A stretch of DNA of 64,000 nucleotides from Eutreptiella sp. 'Long Island Sound 2002' (Eukaryota; Euglenozoa; Euglenophyceae; Eutreptiales; Eutreptiaceae): the NCBI GenBank assembly GCA_964036045.1, contig OZ038390.1, forward strand, positions 32,676,819 to 32,740,818, in the 5' to 3' direction. The notes beneath the pieces were generated by a model that worked only from the letters and a program-made list of their open reading frames with translations, was not told where the DNA came from and searched no databases. Below are positions 1 through 12,400 of the stretch, piece by piece (within the stretch, counting starts at the first letter, position 1; the number at the start of each line of letters is the position of its first letter). Both the position numbers and the translations under genes were made by a program.

Positions 1-164
1 CTTGGTCAGAAGACTTTGGGGCTCTAGGAGTTTTGCTCAAAAGGTGCCAGGTCCATCCTGCTTGTGTCGCTCATACTGGCAGCGCAATGTGTGTGTGTAG
101 TGCACCAATGATGGTGCATTTGCGAACTGCTTTTCGTTTGGACCTACAGCTGCCCCCCCTCCCC

Positions 165-512
165 CCCCCAACCCAACCCACCCCACTCCCCACTATACCT
201 GGTATTGTATCCCCGAAGCCTCAGTGGCACTCAAGCAGGGCACAGCAGGGCAGGGTGCAGGGTGTCAGCCACGAGTTTCCCGATTCATCCGGGTTCACAA
301 CTCAGCTCAACCCTGTGTTCTCTGATGTGTCTAGCTTAGCAAGGCTGCCACAGGCTCTGGCGCCTTGATGATTACGGTTCCACAATGCTGCATGCCTGTG
401 CCCTATACTGCAGAAAGGCGCCTATTGTCGTCAAACATGCTTCTTGTTTGACAATTCAACTAAGGAGGATTCTAAGACATTCGGAGCCGCATTGTGCTCG
501 TTCGTTTTGCAA

Positions 513-550
<38 letters not shown>

Positions 551-605
551 CACAACATGCACCTGGACTCGGGGCTGTGGGGAGCCACCACCCTTGAACA
601 AGCAC
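165..605 (+). repeat. Dispersed repeat, copy 1 (LINE 3'-tail-like, contains a TG microsatellite)
   Basis: This block of about 440 bases recurs in the same orientation at about 3411-3830. Shared landmarks in order are a CCCAACCC-rich start, tacctggtattgt, gatgattacggttccac, ggagccgc, a (TG)n tract and cggggctgtggg. A shorter diverged relative lies at about 45480-45650. The two full copies bracket a reverse-transcriptase relic, so this looks like the 3' end of one LINE followed head-to-tail by a second, truncated copy. LTRs are the alternative, but the RT fragment is LINE-like. Confidence 0.6.
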
Positions 606-860
606 AACCCCCCCCCCCCCCGCCCCACACTCCAAGGCGTTCCCATGAGCAACCTGTCGTACTCCGACGACCGCCGACCCAGCCGGCTCATCCGACCCAT
701 TCTCCCCTCCCTTGTGGACTTGACGCAACTCTGCACTCGGGCCACCATGGCCAAAGGGGGGCCAGTCCACATGGACAAGCCTCGCTTCTACAACCCCTAG
801 CTCACTGGTGCCGGCCCAGCCCAGTTGGCAATCCCCAGTGCCACACTACCTCCACTAGAC

Positions 861-2932
861 CTCCCATGACAGCCCGCACGTTGTGGGCACCCCCCTCTCC
901 CATGCCCTCAAGCCTACCGCCACCTACTCAGACCTCGCCAAGCAAGTTTCCCGTCTGCACCACCACGTAGAGACCCTCCCCACGAACACCGTGTTGGCCC
1001 TGTGTGCCCTCTGGGCGTTAGTCTTGTCCCAGCTCGACTATGCCGCCTCTAGAGTTGCCGTGCCCCCCCAGGATCACATCGAGGACTTCTCCATCCAAAC
1101 CCGTGCCCTCTATCGCCAAGTCCTGGGCCTTCCCTGTTGGGTCTCCTGCGCCCTCCTATCCCTGCCCCTCCCCCCGTTACGGGGGCCCAGTGTGCCCGCA
1201 CCTACCCCTCCGCTCAACCCGCCGCCTCTTCCTCACCTACGCCCAGGCCACCTACTCTCGCGGCTTGCTCCCCCAGCATTCCGCCCGATACCTCTCCCTC
1301 GCCGTGGTTCTTGGCATTGAAGCAGCCCCTCGCGGCACCCCACGGTCACGGACATGACCATTCACTATGACACCGACCCTGCCATTCTGTCCGCGCACCA
1401 CAACTTGATTGTCTCCACCAATGCGGCACTCCGCTGGTGCCAAGGCGGTGGTGGAATCGTGTTCTACTCCCCCAACTCGGGCATTATCCTCCCCGCCTGG
1501 TTCGGGATCCGTGTCTGGGCTTCCCCCACAGGTATGGAGCGGCTCGCCCGCCTGATTGCCTTGCACCTCCTGCAGGGGCGGGCCGGTCGCCTGGAGTCCG
1601 CCATCAATGGCACCTCCGCCCTTTTCCGCGCCTAAACCCGGTCCCCACCCAAGCTCACACTCCTCGAGCTCCTCTGGTAACGCCTCACGCCCACCCTTCT
1701 CCGTCTGTGCACCCACCACGAACTGTGGGTGCCTACCCAACACGACACCCGCACTCAACACCTGCCAGCCCTCCTCAACTACGAAGCCCACCACTTTGCA
1801 ACCCGCGGCGCCTCCGGCCCAACCCCCTGGGCCGTCCCTCTCCACCACCTCTTTCCCGCAGCCCGAGTCCTTTGCCACCAGGGGCTATGCTGCTTGAGCC
1901 GCAAATGCGCCTTGATCAAGCATATGACAACACAACCACCTCCACCTACTTCATCGGCCGCTGATCGCAGTACCGGTGCCCCGATGATGCCATCTTCCAC
2001 GACCTCCTGGAAGCGGACGAGCTACCGGCGCGCGCCATCAAGCGGGTGTATGCCTACAGGGCGCTAGAGTTGCACACCCCCCATCCCCCCGGATCCCAAC
2101 ATCCCCATGCAGTGCCACTTATGTGGCATCGCAGAATATTAGCACTGGCGCCACGTCCGCGGCTGCTTTCTAGTTGCCTTCCTCCATCTTCAACGTGCCC
2201 GTGCACTTCTCCTAGCTTCCGGGGCCTCCATTTCAGTCGATGGGGTTCTTCTCGGGTCGGGGGGCGACCACACCTACAATGCCCCTGGGATGCCGACTAC
2301 TTACAGAAAAGCGAGGCCTGCAGCAACGTACTGACCCTCTCGGGCCTGTGGTACACAGGGCCTCATGAAGGCAGGGTGTGCCTCAGTGCAACGGCCCGCC
2401 GGGACGCCATCAGAATTCTGGTTACGGCCCTAGCGCGCCCTCCACTGGCCCCTCTTGAGGTTTTGGCCATGTGGGCCTCTTTGCCGTTCCTGCTCCTCCC
2501 TCCGGGCCATCCACCACCGCAACCGCCAACGGTCACAATCTACAACCCTCAGAGCTACATGCCACCGGCTTACGCCTTGGCCACAGCCTTTTTGGTGCGT
2601 GGGCTCACGTCGTGGTGGGCATCTAGTGCAGGGCTTCTGCACCTTGTACCCGACACTCCCTCTGGAGCCTGGCTAGCACATGGGAGCGCCCGTCCTATTT
2701 ATAGTTGGTCCACCAACCTCCATGTGCTGGACGCTCGGCAAGCTTGCGGAGCTGCATCCCATCCCTCGTGTGCTGGCGTGGCCTTGCTTACGGCCGTGCC
2801 TCCGGGGGATGCGGCCCTAGCTCTGCCCTGGCTCATGACGCCTTATAATTTGGACACTCTACGGTTGTACACGACAGCGGGTTTGGCCCACCGATGGGCC
2901 CTGATGCCCGCGGCCGCACCCACCGACTGAAC
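861..2932 (+). pseudogene. LINE (non-LTR retrotransposon) ORF2 relic: RT thumb and C-terminal region
   Basis: From about 868 one frame reads VVGTPLSHALKPTATYSD, then ALWALVLSQLDYA and YRQVLGLP. This is the usual end of a LINE reverse transcriptase: a kiLGvpl-like strand, the LDY thumb helix and the LGLP turn. At about 1165 the continuation moves to another frame (YGGPVCPHLPLRSTRR...FLTYAQATY), matching the GG-lGlp-l block that follows the thumb. A zinc-knuckle-like Cx2C...HxxxC motif at about 2112-2170 is broken by a TAG. An open frame then runs to a TGA at 2928-2930. The fingers and palm with the catalytic FADD-type motif are absent, so this copy is 5'-truncated and frameshifted. It is followed by copy 2 of the tail repeat, as expected for a LINE 3' UTR. 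Confidence 0.6.
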
Positions 2933-3410
2933 TGGCCGCTAAGTTCACCTCAGGTCCGGATGTGTCGCCAGTGAGGCAGAGGTTAGGAACGAGCGCCCCC
3001 CCCCCCCCCCGCCCCCGCCCAAGCCACCCCCACCTCCAACCCTTGGCTGCCCCTGCGACGGTCCACACCACTCCCCCCCGTAGCAAGCGGAGAGGCCCCC
3101 AAAATGCAACGCATCAGCGGGCCAGGGAGCTGCTGGGAACTCCCTACAGCTGATTGACCGGGCCAGGCGCGGCGAGGCTGTGTGACTACATGTGCCTACG
3201 CGCCCGGCCCACGCGCACCCCACACACACTCACTAGGGCGTGCGCTCGACACACACGCACGGTGGCGTCTCCCTCATATGTGTGCCTCCGTAGACAGGGG
3301 CTGTACACAGTCTGGCAGGCCTTGCGACCGGACAACCGCGAATCCGCCGCCCAGTCGGGTTGCGCAAGCGAGGGCGCTGACCGTGGGTACGACCGTCTGA
3401 AAAGACCTTG

Positions 3411-3830
3411 ACCCAACCCAACCCAACCCCCGCCCACTCCCCCCTACCTATACCTGGTATTGTTTCCCCGGAGCCTCGGTGGCACTCAAGCGGGGCAGGT
3501 TGCAGGGTGTCAGCCACAAGTTTTCCAACTCATCCAGGTTCGCAACTCAGCTAGACCTTGTGTTCTTTGATGAAGGGCTCTCTGCCTTAGCGTAGCTGCC
3601 ACAAGCTCTGGCACCTTGATGATTACGGTTCCACGATGCTGCATGCATGTGCCCTATGCTGCAGAAAAGCACCTATTGGCGTCGAACTAATGAGGATTCT
3701 GACATTCGGAGCCGCCTTGTGCTCGTTCGTTTTGCAGTCATGTGTGTGTGTGTGTGTGTGTGTGCACGCAACATGCACCCCGTCCCGGGGCTGTGGGGGG
3801 GTTGCCACCCCCGAACAAGCACAACACGGA
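3411..3830 (+). repeat. Dispersed repeat, copy 2 (LINE 3'-tail-like)
   Basis: Direct repeat of about 165-605, with the same order of landmarks and a shorter (TG)n at about 3741-3764. Differences are scattered substitutions and small indels. It lies just downstream of the LINE relic at 861-2932 and probably is its 3' untranslated tail. Confidence 0.6.
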
Positions 3831-4161
3831 ACATGCGCCCAATGCCGTGGAAAAACAAAGCACAATAGCTGACCGCCCCCTCTTCACCGCCTTGCTCCTT
3901 CTTTTGGTCAGTGATTCGCCCCCTACATGATGTTTCAGGGCACGTGGGGTATTGCCAAATTTGGACGCCAACTTGGCCTTTGCAAAGTATAAACTTTTTT
4001 GGGGTGCTGCAGGGGGGGGGGGTTCGGTGCAGTGGTGGTATTTTGTTGAACAAGCCCCCCCCGCCATCGGCCCCTAGGGGCCCAACAAATCAATTTTTTC
4101 CTCCAGAAAAAAGGGCTATTTTTGGTCCACAGACCCTTCCGGTCTTGGACCCCCCCCCCCC

Positions 4162-4298
4162 GGGAAGTATTAGAATGGCCGTACGCGTAGGAGGAAGGGG
4201 GGGTAAAACGAAATTTACGACGGGGAAAACTCTGGTCAGGCCATTTTTGGTACACAAACTTTTGGGTCCCAGACCCTCCTCTCTTCTAATACATCCCT
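4162..4298. mobile_element. MITE-like element, family 1 (TIR GGGAAGTATTAGAA)
   Basis: The left end reads gggaagtattagaatggccgt and the right end ttctaatacatccctt, a near-perfect terminal inverted repeat of about 14 bp. The core contains cgaaatttac, gggaaaa and the signature ggccatttttggtacacaaa. It is about 137 bp long with no coding capacity. Related cores occur at about 9928, 12641, 15118 and 27240. Confidence 0.6.
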
Positions 4299-5925
4299 TC
4301 CCCCCCCCTCTCCCATGCAAGGCGTGTCTGGGTGCCCCCCTTTACTTGACACTGCCGCCCCATTTGCTTTTTGCCACACCTGGTCACACCCGGGGCTTTC
4401 ACAAGGGGATGTTGGGCGGCACCGCAGTGCCGGGTGCGGGGGTATTCCGTCAAGATTTATCTTGGGTCTTGTTGGCAGAGGAACGTCTACATACTCCATT
4501 TCAGCAGTTGACAGTACATCGCTTGTGGGCTGGCGGTCAACTGGCGTTGGTTGGTGGTCAACGGCTGGCAGTTGGTGTACCACACGTTGTGGCACACAAT
4601 GCCTGTTTTGTAGTGTCCGGGAAAGTCTTGGCTCTGAGGAGTTGGTTGTGATTGGCTGCGTTTGGTGGCTGTTGACGACAGTTGACTACGGTTGGCAGCC
4701 ACTCGCTGGCTAACCGACGGCGTGTGGCGGTTGACTGAGTCCACTGCCGGCCGCGGTGGCGTACCAAATGCCTAGGAGGTTGCAAGACCTGGGGAAGTCC
4801 GGTTTTCAACGGGGGGAGAGGGGGGTCAATGGAAAACTTGGGCAGGGGTTTCGGGAAAAGGCCTCAATTGACAGGACCATTGATCAACTATTATGGACTC
4901 CGGCGCCAAAGGCGCCGAAAGTTATTTTCAGATTGAAAATGGTCAATTTTTTTTTTCACCAAATACAGGGCAAATGATGACTTTTCTGAACCCCCTCAAC
5001 CAAAAACGCCATTTTCATTTTTTGCCGAATTCTGGGTCTGGGTCACCTCTGGGGCCTGGGGGTCAGTCTAGCCAGAGGGCTGCACCCCCCCCCCCCCCCT
5101 GAAGTTGAAAGCCCACCCGCCCCGGTTGTGGTTTTATGTCAGGGAAGGTCCTGGTCATCCCCATCCCCCATCTGCAGAGAGAGGGTGGCTGGCTATCCGA
5201 GGGGTCTTCCACCGCCGACACAGAGCCGTCCTACGTCACTGGCAATTGGTGTGGATTCCTCGCTCTCCCGTGTACCACCTGAACCTGAAAGCCCTCGCCC
5301 TGACTGCAACCACCGTGACGCCTTGGCCTCCCTCTGCGGTGCCGCCAGCGTGCGTCCGGCTCAACCCATGGGGATTTTGGGCAGGACCAGCGCCCCGCAA
5401 CAGGCTTTGTTTATGAGGAATTGATACCGAAGTTGGGGGGGCGGTGGGGGGGGTCTGGCCGGGTCCCACAAAGGGCCGCTTCTTCCAACTTGACTTTCCG
5501 TCCGCCAAATTGTGGGTCAAGATTTTCTTTCGGTAGGTGGGGGGGGGGGGGGGGGGCGCACTGTGCGCTCTGCGAAAAGTGGGCTTTTGTCCACCACCGG
5601 TCGCCATAGGTCCTGAATTCTGCACCCTACAGCCCCTGCTGGTACACCAGGGACTGTTTTTTTGGTGTGATGCTTGCCACGGGTCCCAGGGTCCTGAATT
5701 CTGCACCGCATGCTGTTTTGAATGGATCATGCACGCTTCTGTGGGTGGGGGGTTTTCAGGGGTGTTCCCGGGATAAACAATGTATTGGCTCTGTGCCCGC
5801 GCTGGGCGAAAACGCCCCCTGGGTCTCAGAGCCAACCCCTCCCCCAGCCCCCTCTGAAAAACAAAGCCTGCACCGCACGCCTGCCCCGTTGCCGCAGTCG
5901 CTCCCGCTTGTGGTTGGGATCTCAG
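4299..5925. other. Non-coding stretch; GTTGGC/GTCAAC-rich segment, a GGCGCC palindrome and one paired repeat
   Basis: No gene is recognised. About 4520-4735 is dense in degenerate gttgac/ggttggc words also seen near 21600 and 40840. About 4899-4920 carries ggcgccaaaggcgcc, an inverted repeat that recurs near 18780 and 63470. About 5385-5560 (aggctttgtttatgagg, then gggtcccacaaag) is repeated in the same orientation at about 11085-11230. Open frames here show no protein-like pattern. Confidence 0.4.
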
Positions 5926-6012
5926 GAAAGTGCCGTCACCGATGAAGCGCGGCCCCCCGAAGATCATGGCCATCAAACAAGTGGACAAAGATGTGAACAC
6001 GGTCATGACGAG
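5926..6012 (+). CDS. Candidate internal exon of an unidentified gene
   Basis: The exon is bracketed by an acceptor (gggatctcag) and a GT donor (acgag/gtgtgc). In the codon phase that makes it compatible with the next candidate exon it reads KVPSPMKRGPPKIMAIKQVD and continues KDVNTVMT. The two leftover bases (AG) plus the first base of the exon at 6653 complete a Ser codon. I do not recognise the family. It lies about 3.2 kb upstream of the first recognised sigma-factor exon on the same strand and could be its N-terminal part or a separate gene. Confidence 0.35.
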
Positions 6013-6309
6013 GTGTGCACGGTCCCGGGTTTGCGGGGCACCCTCCCATCCCCATGCCATGCACCGGAGGAGCGGCACTGATGCATCACCCATGCCGGCA
6101 TTTGAGCATTTCTGTTGCACTCTCCCGCAGATCAATCTTTGTTTTGTTGGTGGGGCAGGTGGCGGTGTCCTGTATGCATTTGGATTCGAGTTTTCATTTG
6201 TGGTGCCTATGTTCCCATTGCAACTGCGAAGGCGATGAAGGCCGTGTGAAGGCAGGCGCGGCTGGAGCAAAGCGGGTCCACACCAGACCTTTTGAGGCTC
6301 CTCTGCCAC

Positions 6310-6513
6310 GGATGTATTGGAAGGGAAGAGGCCTCAGAGGTGGCCCCAGAAGCGGTTAGGCAGGCGGTTGGAGGAGGTTGCCAAAGCGGCTGGGGGCGGT
6401 TCCTGTCGGTTACAAATGCCATTGCAAGTTGGCATTTGCCGTCAGGAAGACTGTGGCTGGGGATAGGCTGGGGGCCCTGGTACGGGGGGGGGGGGGGCTT
6501 CCAATGCATCCCT
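6310..6513. mobile_element. MITE-like element, family 2 (TIR GGGATGCATTGGAAGGGA)
   Basis: It starts ggatgtattggaaggga and ends ttccaatgcatccctg, terminal inverted repeats of about 16 bp. The interior has the family words gcggttgg, ggttacaaatgccattg and cagg-aagactgtggctggg, then a 13-G run. Relatives are at 9719-9909, about 13384 and 25977-26193. It sits between the candidate exons at 5926 and 6653. Confidence 0.65.
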
Positions 6514-6652
6514 GCCCTCTGCCCCCTCGCTGTGCCCTCCTCCTGCCTATGCCTGGTCCGGGGCCCTGGGTTTCACCCTCTGCCCGTTCTTTGCGTGGTT
6601 CCTCCCCATTCCCCTCTCCTCCGCCCTGCACGACCGATCCCGTTGTCATCAG

Positions 6653-6814
6653 CAAAGTGTACCAGCACCAGAATGCAAAGCTGTTCCCGATCTGGGCCAC
6701 CTACCGAGATTTACTGGACAAGAAGGAGGCCTTTGAGCAGGAGATGGACACTATTGTGAGAACCGTCGCCGCCCCTTTTGAACGCAAGGTGTCACACTGC
6801 GTTCCATTAAAAGC
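6653..6814 (+). CDS. Candidate internal exon of an unidentified gene (helical)
   Basis: The acceptor is ccgttgtcatcag and the donor is a strong gtaaga after 6814. The frame reads KVYQHQNAKLFPIWATYRD, then LLDKKEAFEQEMDTIVRTV and ends in PFERKVSHCVPLK. Amino-acid composition and codon pattern look like real protein, probably alpha-helical, unlike the surrounding repeat-derived frames. Its start phase agrees with the exon ending at 6012. Its end phase (2) does not match the phase-0 start at 9234, so at least one exon between them is missing if both belong to the sigma gene. Function unknown. Confidence 0.45.
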
Positions 6815-6820
6815 GTAAGA

Positions 6821-6883
6821 CGTGTGTGTGTATGTGTGTGTGTGTGTGTTTCTGGGGCCGTAACATTGTGTGTCTATGCATGT

Positions 6884-6960
<77 letters not shown>
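6821..6960. repeat. (TG)n microsatellite
   Basis: Two TG runs broken by a unique stretch of about 35 bases (tctggggccgtaacattgtg). It follows directly after the donor site at 6815, so it is probably intronic. Confidence 0.9.
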
Positions 6961-6961
<1 letters not shown>

Positions 6962-7659
6962 CTGGGCATTGCGCATGGTGCAAGGGCATGCAGTATGTCA
7001 ACCATTGCTCATTCCGGCCTTCCCCTTCTTCCCTCCGTGAGATGAGGGGCATGTCAGCAAGGCTGCAAGGGACACACCTGCCTCCCCGTCTCGTTTGCCG
7101 CGGATGGTTGAGTGGTTAGGATAACAGTGTGATGCTGCCAGTTGACCTCCAGCCTTGCTCCTGTGCCCTCACTGTCCGCCAGAAAGGGCGCCGAGCGTTC
7201 GATGATAACCATGACTGCTTTGTGTCGATTGTGGGCCTGACGAGTTGTTTCAACCAGTGTGCGCCTGCCTGTGAGCAATCAAAACAAGACAAAAGCATAA
7301 CGCATTGACTGTGTCATGGTGTCATAAGGCTAGGCACCTTTCTGCAGTGGTGCAACAAACAGGAGTACAGAGTACAGCATATCATCCGCAGGTGAGTCAC
7401 AAGCACATGAACTGTACCCTGTTTGTTCCACCTCAGCCTTGGAGGGGAGGGAATGGAATCTGGACTACGCAGCAGCTCTTACATGCCCGGAACACCCACT
7501 GTTCGTTGTTTCTTGCTCTGCGCGCATATCTCGGAGGGAGGGGTCGCTTGGTCTCCTCACGCAGTGTGCGTGTTTGTGTGTGACGCAGAGCGGAGCAAAC
7601 TGGGTATGGCGTGTTGCAGTCGGGACCAATGAGTGAATGTTCCATTTTATCCTCCAGTT

Positions 7660-7938
<279 letters not shown>

Positions 7939-8063
7939 ACGCGCCATTGGATGGTTGCATCCAATACAGACAGCCCCCCTTATTGCCTGGCATTGTGTTG
8001 GTGGCGGTGCCTGCGATCACCAGCGTTACTGCTGCAGTTGGACGGCCCATGCTGTTTACGGCG

Positions 8064-8334
8064 CTCGTGGTGTGTGACTGGACCCTTGGTGCAGCAACCG
8101 GCCTCTCGTAGAAATCAGCGATGTCAGTGAGACGTCACACCAAGGTGCTCGCTGATGGAGAGAGATAACCTGGTGAACCCAGGTTGCAGCTGGTTCTGAG
8201 CACCAGTCACTGTTTGTTGGTTTCTGTGTGCCATGCATGATGTATCATGGGGTCTGCTCTGCTGTCAGATCCCTGCACAGTCTCATACTGCTGTATACAG
8301 GTCTGCACATGACTGTTAGTTCTCTCGTTCTAAC
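8064..8334 (+). repeat. Dispersed repeat with TG tail (SINE-like), copy 1
   Basis: Shares a long diverged match with about 45195-45455. Common words in order are acccttggtgcagca, gtcagtgagacgtcacacca, gagcaccagtcactgttt, gatgtatc, agatccctgcacag and ggttctaactg, and both copies then run into (TG)n. A conserved body ending in a simple-repeat tail suggests a SINE or LINE-tail family; no clear pol III promoter was found in it. Confidence 0.6.
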
Positions 8335-8760
<426 letters not shown>

Positions 8761-8799
8761 TTACTCAGCCAACAACACTGTGTGCTGTGCCTTTCGCAA

Positions 8800-8834
<35 letters not shown>

Positions 8835-9233
8835 CCCAGCGGTTATGCTGGGCTCCAGTCCTGTCCAACCGCGAAACAAGAAGAACGCAAGAAAAGCGGT
8901 TGGAGAGAACTGCTCAGGAACTGCAGAGCAGCCCCCGACGTCTTTTTTTTTTCGGTCGGGTGAAGGATGCGCAACGTGCAGAAGAGACTTGGTGGAGCCG
9001 GTCGATCAGCCCCCCCCCCCCCCCCCCCCGCCGATTCAGTGCCAACCAAAGACAAGATTTGGACAATGAGATCTATTGTGCATTTCTGTGACGGTCAATG
9101 AAATGGTCTTCACTTCCCCCCGACACTCACGGGCCCATGGCCCCATCGCCCCCTTGGGCCCCTCCCCTCCTGACCTCAACGGCGCATGGCCCCGCCTCCC
9201 GCGCCCCCAAGCGCTCCTCCCGCGTCCCCCCAG

Positions 9234-9414
9234 GACTGGCTCGACACCGCGTTCCGGGCGCACATCGGCATGCCTCACGACAAGTGGCGCAGCATCGAAG
9301 AAGAAGGGCTGGCGGCCCGCCGCCGCCTCCTGGACCTGAACCTGCCGCTGTGCAGCTCCATCGCCAAGAAGTACAAGTGGCTGCACGTGCCGTACGACCG
9401 CATTGTCTCGATGG
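9234..9414 (+). CDS. Sigma factor exon A (start of region 2)
   Basis: Acceptor gtccccccag, donor gtgtgc after ATG G (phase 1). Residues 1-60 of the model: DWLDTAFRAHIGMPHDKW, then AARRRLLDLNLPLCSSIAKK, matching the bacterial A-r-rLieaNLrLVvsIAkkY block (regions 1.2-2.1), and ending DRIVSM, the DLIqeG equivalent. It begins in phase 0, so an upstream exon is expected; none with a matching phase was recognised. Confidence 0.85.
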
Positions 9415-12400
9415 GTGTGCCCCGTGCCCTGTCCACGGGTGTAACGAACACCCCCCCCCCCCCCCTCAGGAAGTATTAGAATGGCCGTACACCGTAGGAG
9501 GAGGACCGCATACAGGGCACTGATGAGGCCGTCTGGGGAGGACGCCATGGGCAGAAGTTGCATTCTGGATTCCCCCCCCGGCAGGGGGATGCCCGCAGTA
9601 GTGCGGATGCCTGCTTGTCATAGCAGAAGGGTCAAGGGCGAGAGGCCAATAGGCGCCGCCGCAGGCCAACCACCAAGGCCTTGTGCCAAACCCCCCCCTG
9701 GACCCCCCCCCCCCTCCCAGGGATACATTGGAAGGGGGGAGGTACCCCAACAACCCCTCCAGGGCGCCCAGCCTACGCCCGGCCACTGTCTCCCTTACGG
9801 CAAGTGCCAGGCTCAATGGCACTTGTAACCGACAGTAACCGCCCCCAACCGCCTGTCTAACGGCTTCTGGGGCCACCTCCGAGGTCCATTCCCTTCTAAT
9901 GCGCCCCTGCCCCCCCCCCCCCCCCCAGACCAAAGTGACCATTGTGGGAAAAAACGAACTTTACCGTTGGGAAAATCTGGTCGGGTCATTTTCGGTACAC
10001 AAACTTTTAGGACATAGACCCCCCCTCCCCCCCTTCTAATACTTCCCTGCTACCCCCCCCCCCCCCCACCCCCAAGAGACCGAAGGCCGCGGGAAGGCAG
10101 AATCGGCTGGAGCACAGTGGCGGGTCCACACCTGCCCTTTGGAGGCCCCAGAGACCGAAGGGAACATGCGGGCAACGCCTTCGTGAGAAGTTTGCCGGCG
10201 CGGTGCGTGGGAGGGACAGCAATGGGCAGAAGCAGCACCTGCAGAGGGACCAGTGTCCGCTTGGTGACCCCCCCCCCCCCATCCCAAGAGCCTACACAAT
10301 GGTCAACTCGAGTGGCTGTTCACACGCCTGCCATGCCGGCGGGCCATGCACCGGAGGCTCCTTCTAACAACTGGGCACCACTGGGGGTGGGGGGGTGGGG
10401 GGGTGCCCCCCCCCCCCCCCAAGAGGCGCCGCCAGAATGGCAGACGTATATCGCCTCTGGCCCCGCGGCGGCGTGGTTGGGCACTGCGACCTGCCCACAC
10501 AAACCACACAACCCACCCCCACTGCAACAGTCACCCCTCTTCTTCATCGACGTCCCCCGTCCCTCCACACCTCCGCAGCGGTAGGCCCAGTGCAGGTGCC
10601 TCCGCTCCTGCGTGGCCCAATGGCGCCCCGGTCACCCAAGCCGGGGATGACCTCCGCGCCAGTGCCACCCCCAACCACTTCCCCAAGCATTTCCTGCCTC
10701 GGTCTACTCCCGCGCCGCCTCTTCCGCCATCAGTAGGCACCGACGCCACCCCACGTGCGCGCACCGCCACCGCCGCCCCCCCCCCCCAACCCCCGTCCCC
10801 TGCCCCACGCGCCGTCCGGCAGCTGCCCCCCGCGCCCAACAGCTGCCCTGCGCACTGCAGGCGCCCCCACATGCCCTCCTCGTGCCCTGAAGCGGCCCCA
10901 CGCGCCCTCCCGCTGTCCCATGCGCCCTGTGCGCGCCCTGCAGCCGCCCCACACGCCCGCCGTGCGCCCGGCGGTTTGCAGCCGACGCTCATGGGGATCT
11001 GAAATCTGCGGCTTTCTGGGCTGCGATTCGGTGCCCCCCCCCCCCCCCGCCCCCTCAGGAAGCCCAAAATGTGGTGGGTCGGTGTCAGGCTTTGTTTATA
11101 GGAATGAATACCAAAGGGGGGGGGGGGGGGTCTGGGTGGGTCCCACAAAGGGGCCGCTTATTCAAATTTAATTTTCCCTCAGCCAAATTTTGGGTCAACT
11201 TTTTTTTGGGGTGGGTCGGTCACAGAGCCAAAAGACCCCCCCCCCTCATATTCACAAGCCTGGTCGGTGTACGGATTAGCCCTGGGTGCCTCATGTGCTC
11301 CCACCGCGGCACACCTCTACAGGGTACACTGGGCTGGTGGAGGCCGTGGACCGGTTCCAGCCCAGCCTGGGCAACAAGTTCAGTTCCTTCGCGTACAGCT
11401 GGATTGACAACTCCATCAAGCAGTTGGTATGTGCTGTGTTGAGCACGCGACCCCAAGTGTGCCGCACACAAACCGACCCGGTCATGCATCGCGCGGCGCG
11501 TTGTGGAATGGGTCGATTTTGTTGCCTGATGAGCTGAAAGGGGGCCCGCATGCGAAGTGGGCCGCCTCGCCTCCACCGTTCATTGTCCCGTCCCTCGGGG
11601 CAGCGATTCATGGAGACGTAGATAGCGTGGGAGGCCACGTAGGCAGGGAAGGAGTAGAAAGGCCGTACACCGTACAGGTAAAGCAAAAATTACCAAAGGT
11701 CACAATTAGCAAAAGGTGCCCATTTTTTGGTAATATTTTGGTACCGTAGCAAAGGGGACGTCATCCTTCCCTGCCACGATGCAACACAAAGCAACGGGAA
11801 ACCCATGTGAGTCGTATCATACATGGTTTTCACTAAACGGCGGGGCAAATGGTTGTGGTGTGATCCAACCAACAGCCATCACACACATATTCGGAGCAAG
11901 AGAGACACTTTCGTGCAGTCAAAGAACCACACTCACAAGGGTGTTGTGTCTCTTCACGATGAAGCTTCTTGAGAACGTCGAACATGGGTTTGATAGAGGG
12001 CACATCTCCCCATAGGGCTCGAGTGCGGCTGACGACACCACGAGCAACGGAGGCAACAGTGTATGCAGTCAGTGACTCGGCATTTGGCTCCGTTCTCAAT
12101 TTGGTGATGGCATCTTGAACTTCTGCACACTCAGTCTGAGACAGAATCCTTTTGCGACCTCGTTTTTGGGTGTGAAAATAATCACCGTTTTTTTGGAAAT
12201 ACTTCAGCCAGCCATAAACTGTGTGGTACCCCAACTTGTGCTCCCTCTCATCACCCCTTTGATGTCGCTGCAAAGCCCCAAAAACGCCATGTTGCCTTGC
12301 CCAATGAGTAATTGTTTTGTGTACTCATCTTTCCAATTGTGCTGGGGAGCTGACAAACCAAGTCTCGCCCGGTACGCATCCACCACCACAGTCGGAACAA

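Noticed and set aside
5236-6309. 357-codon minus-strand ORF
   Set aside because: Overlaps repeats and the candidate + strand exon; low-complexity and without domain pattern.
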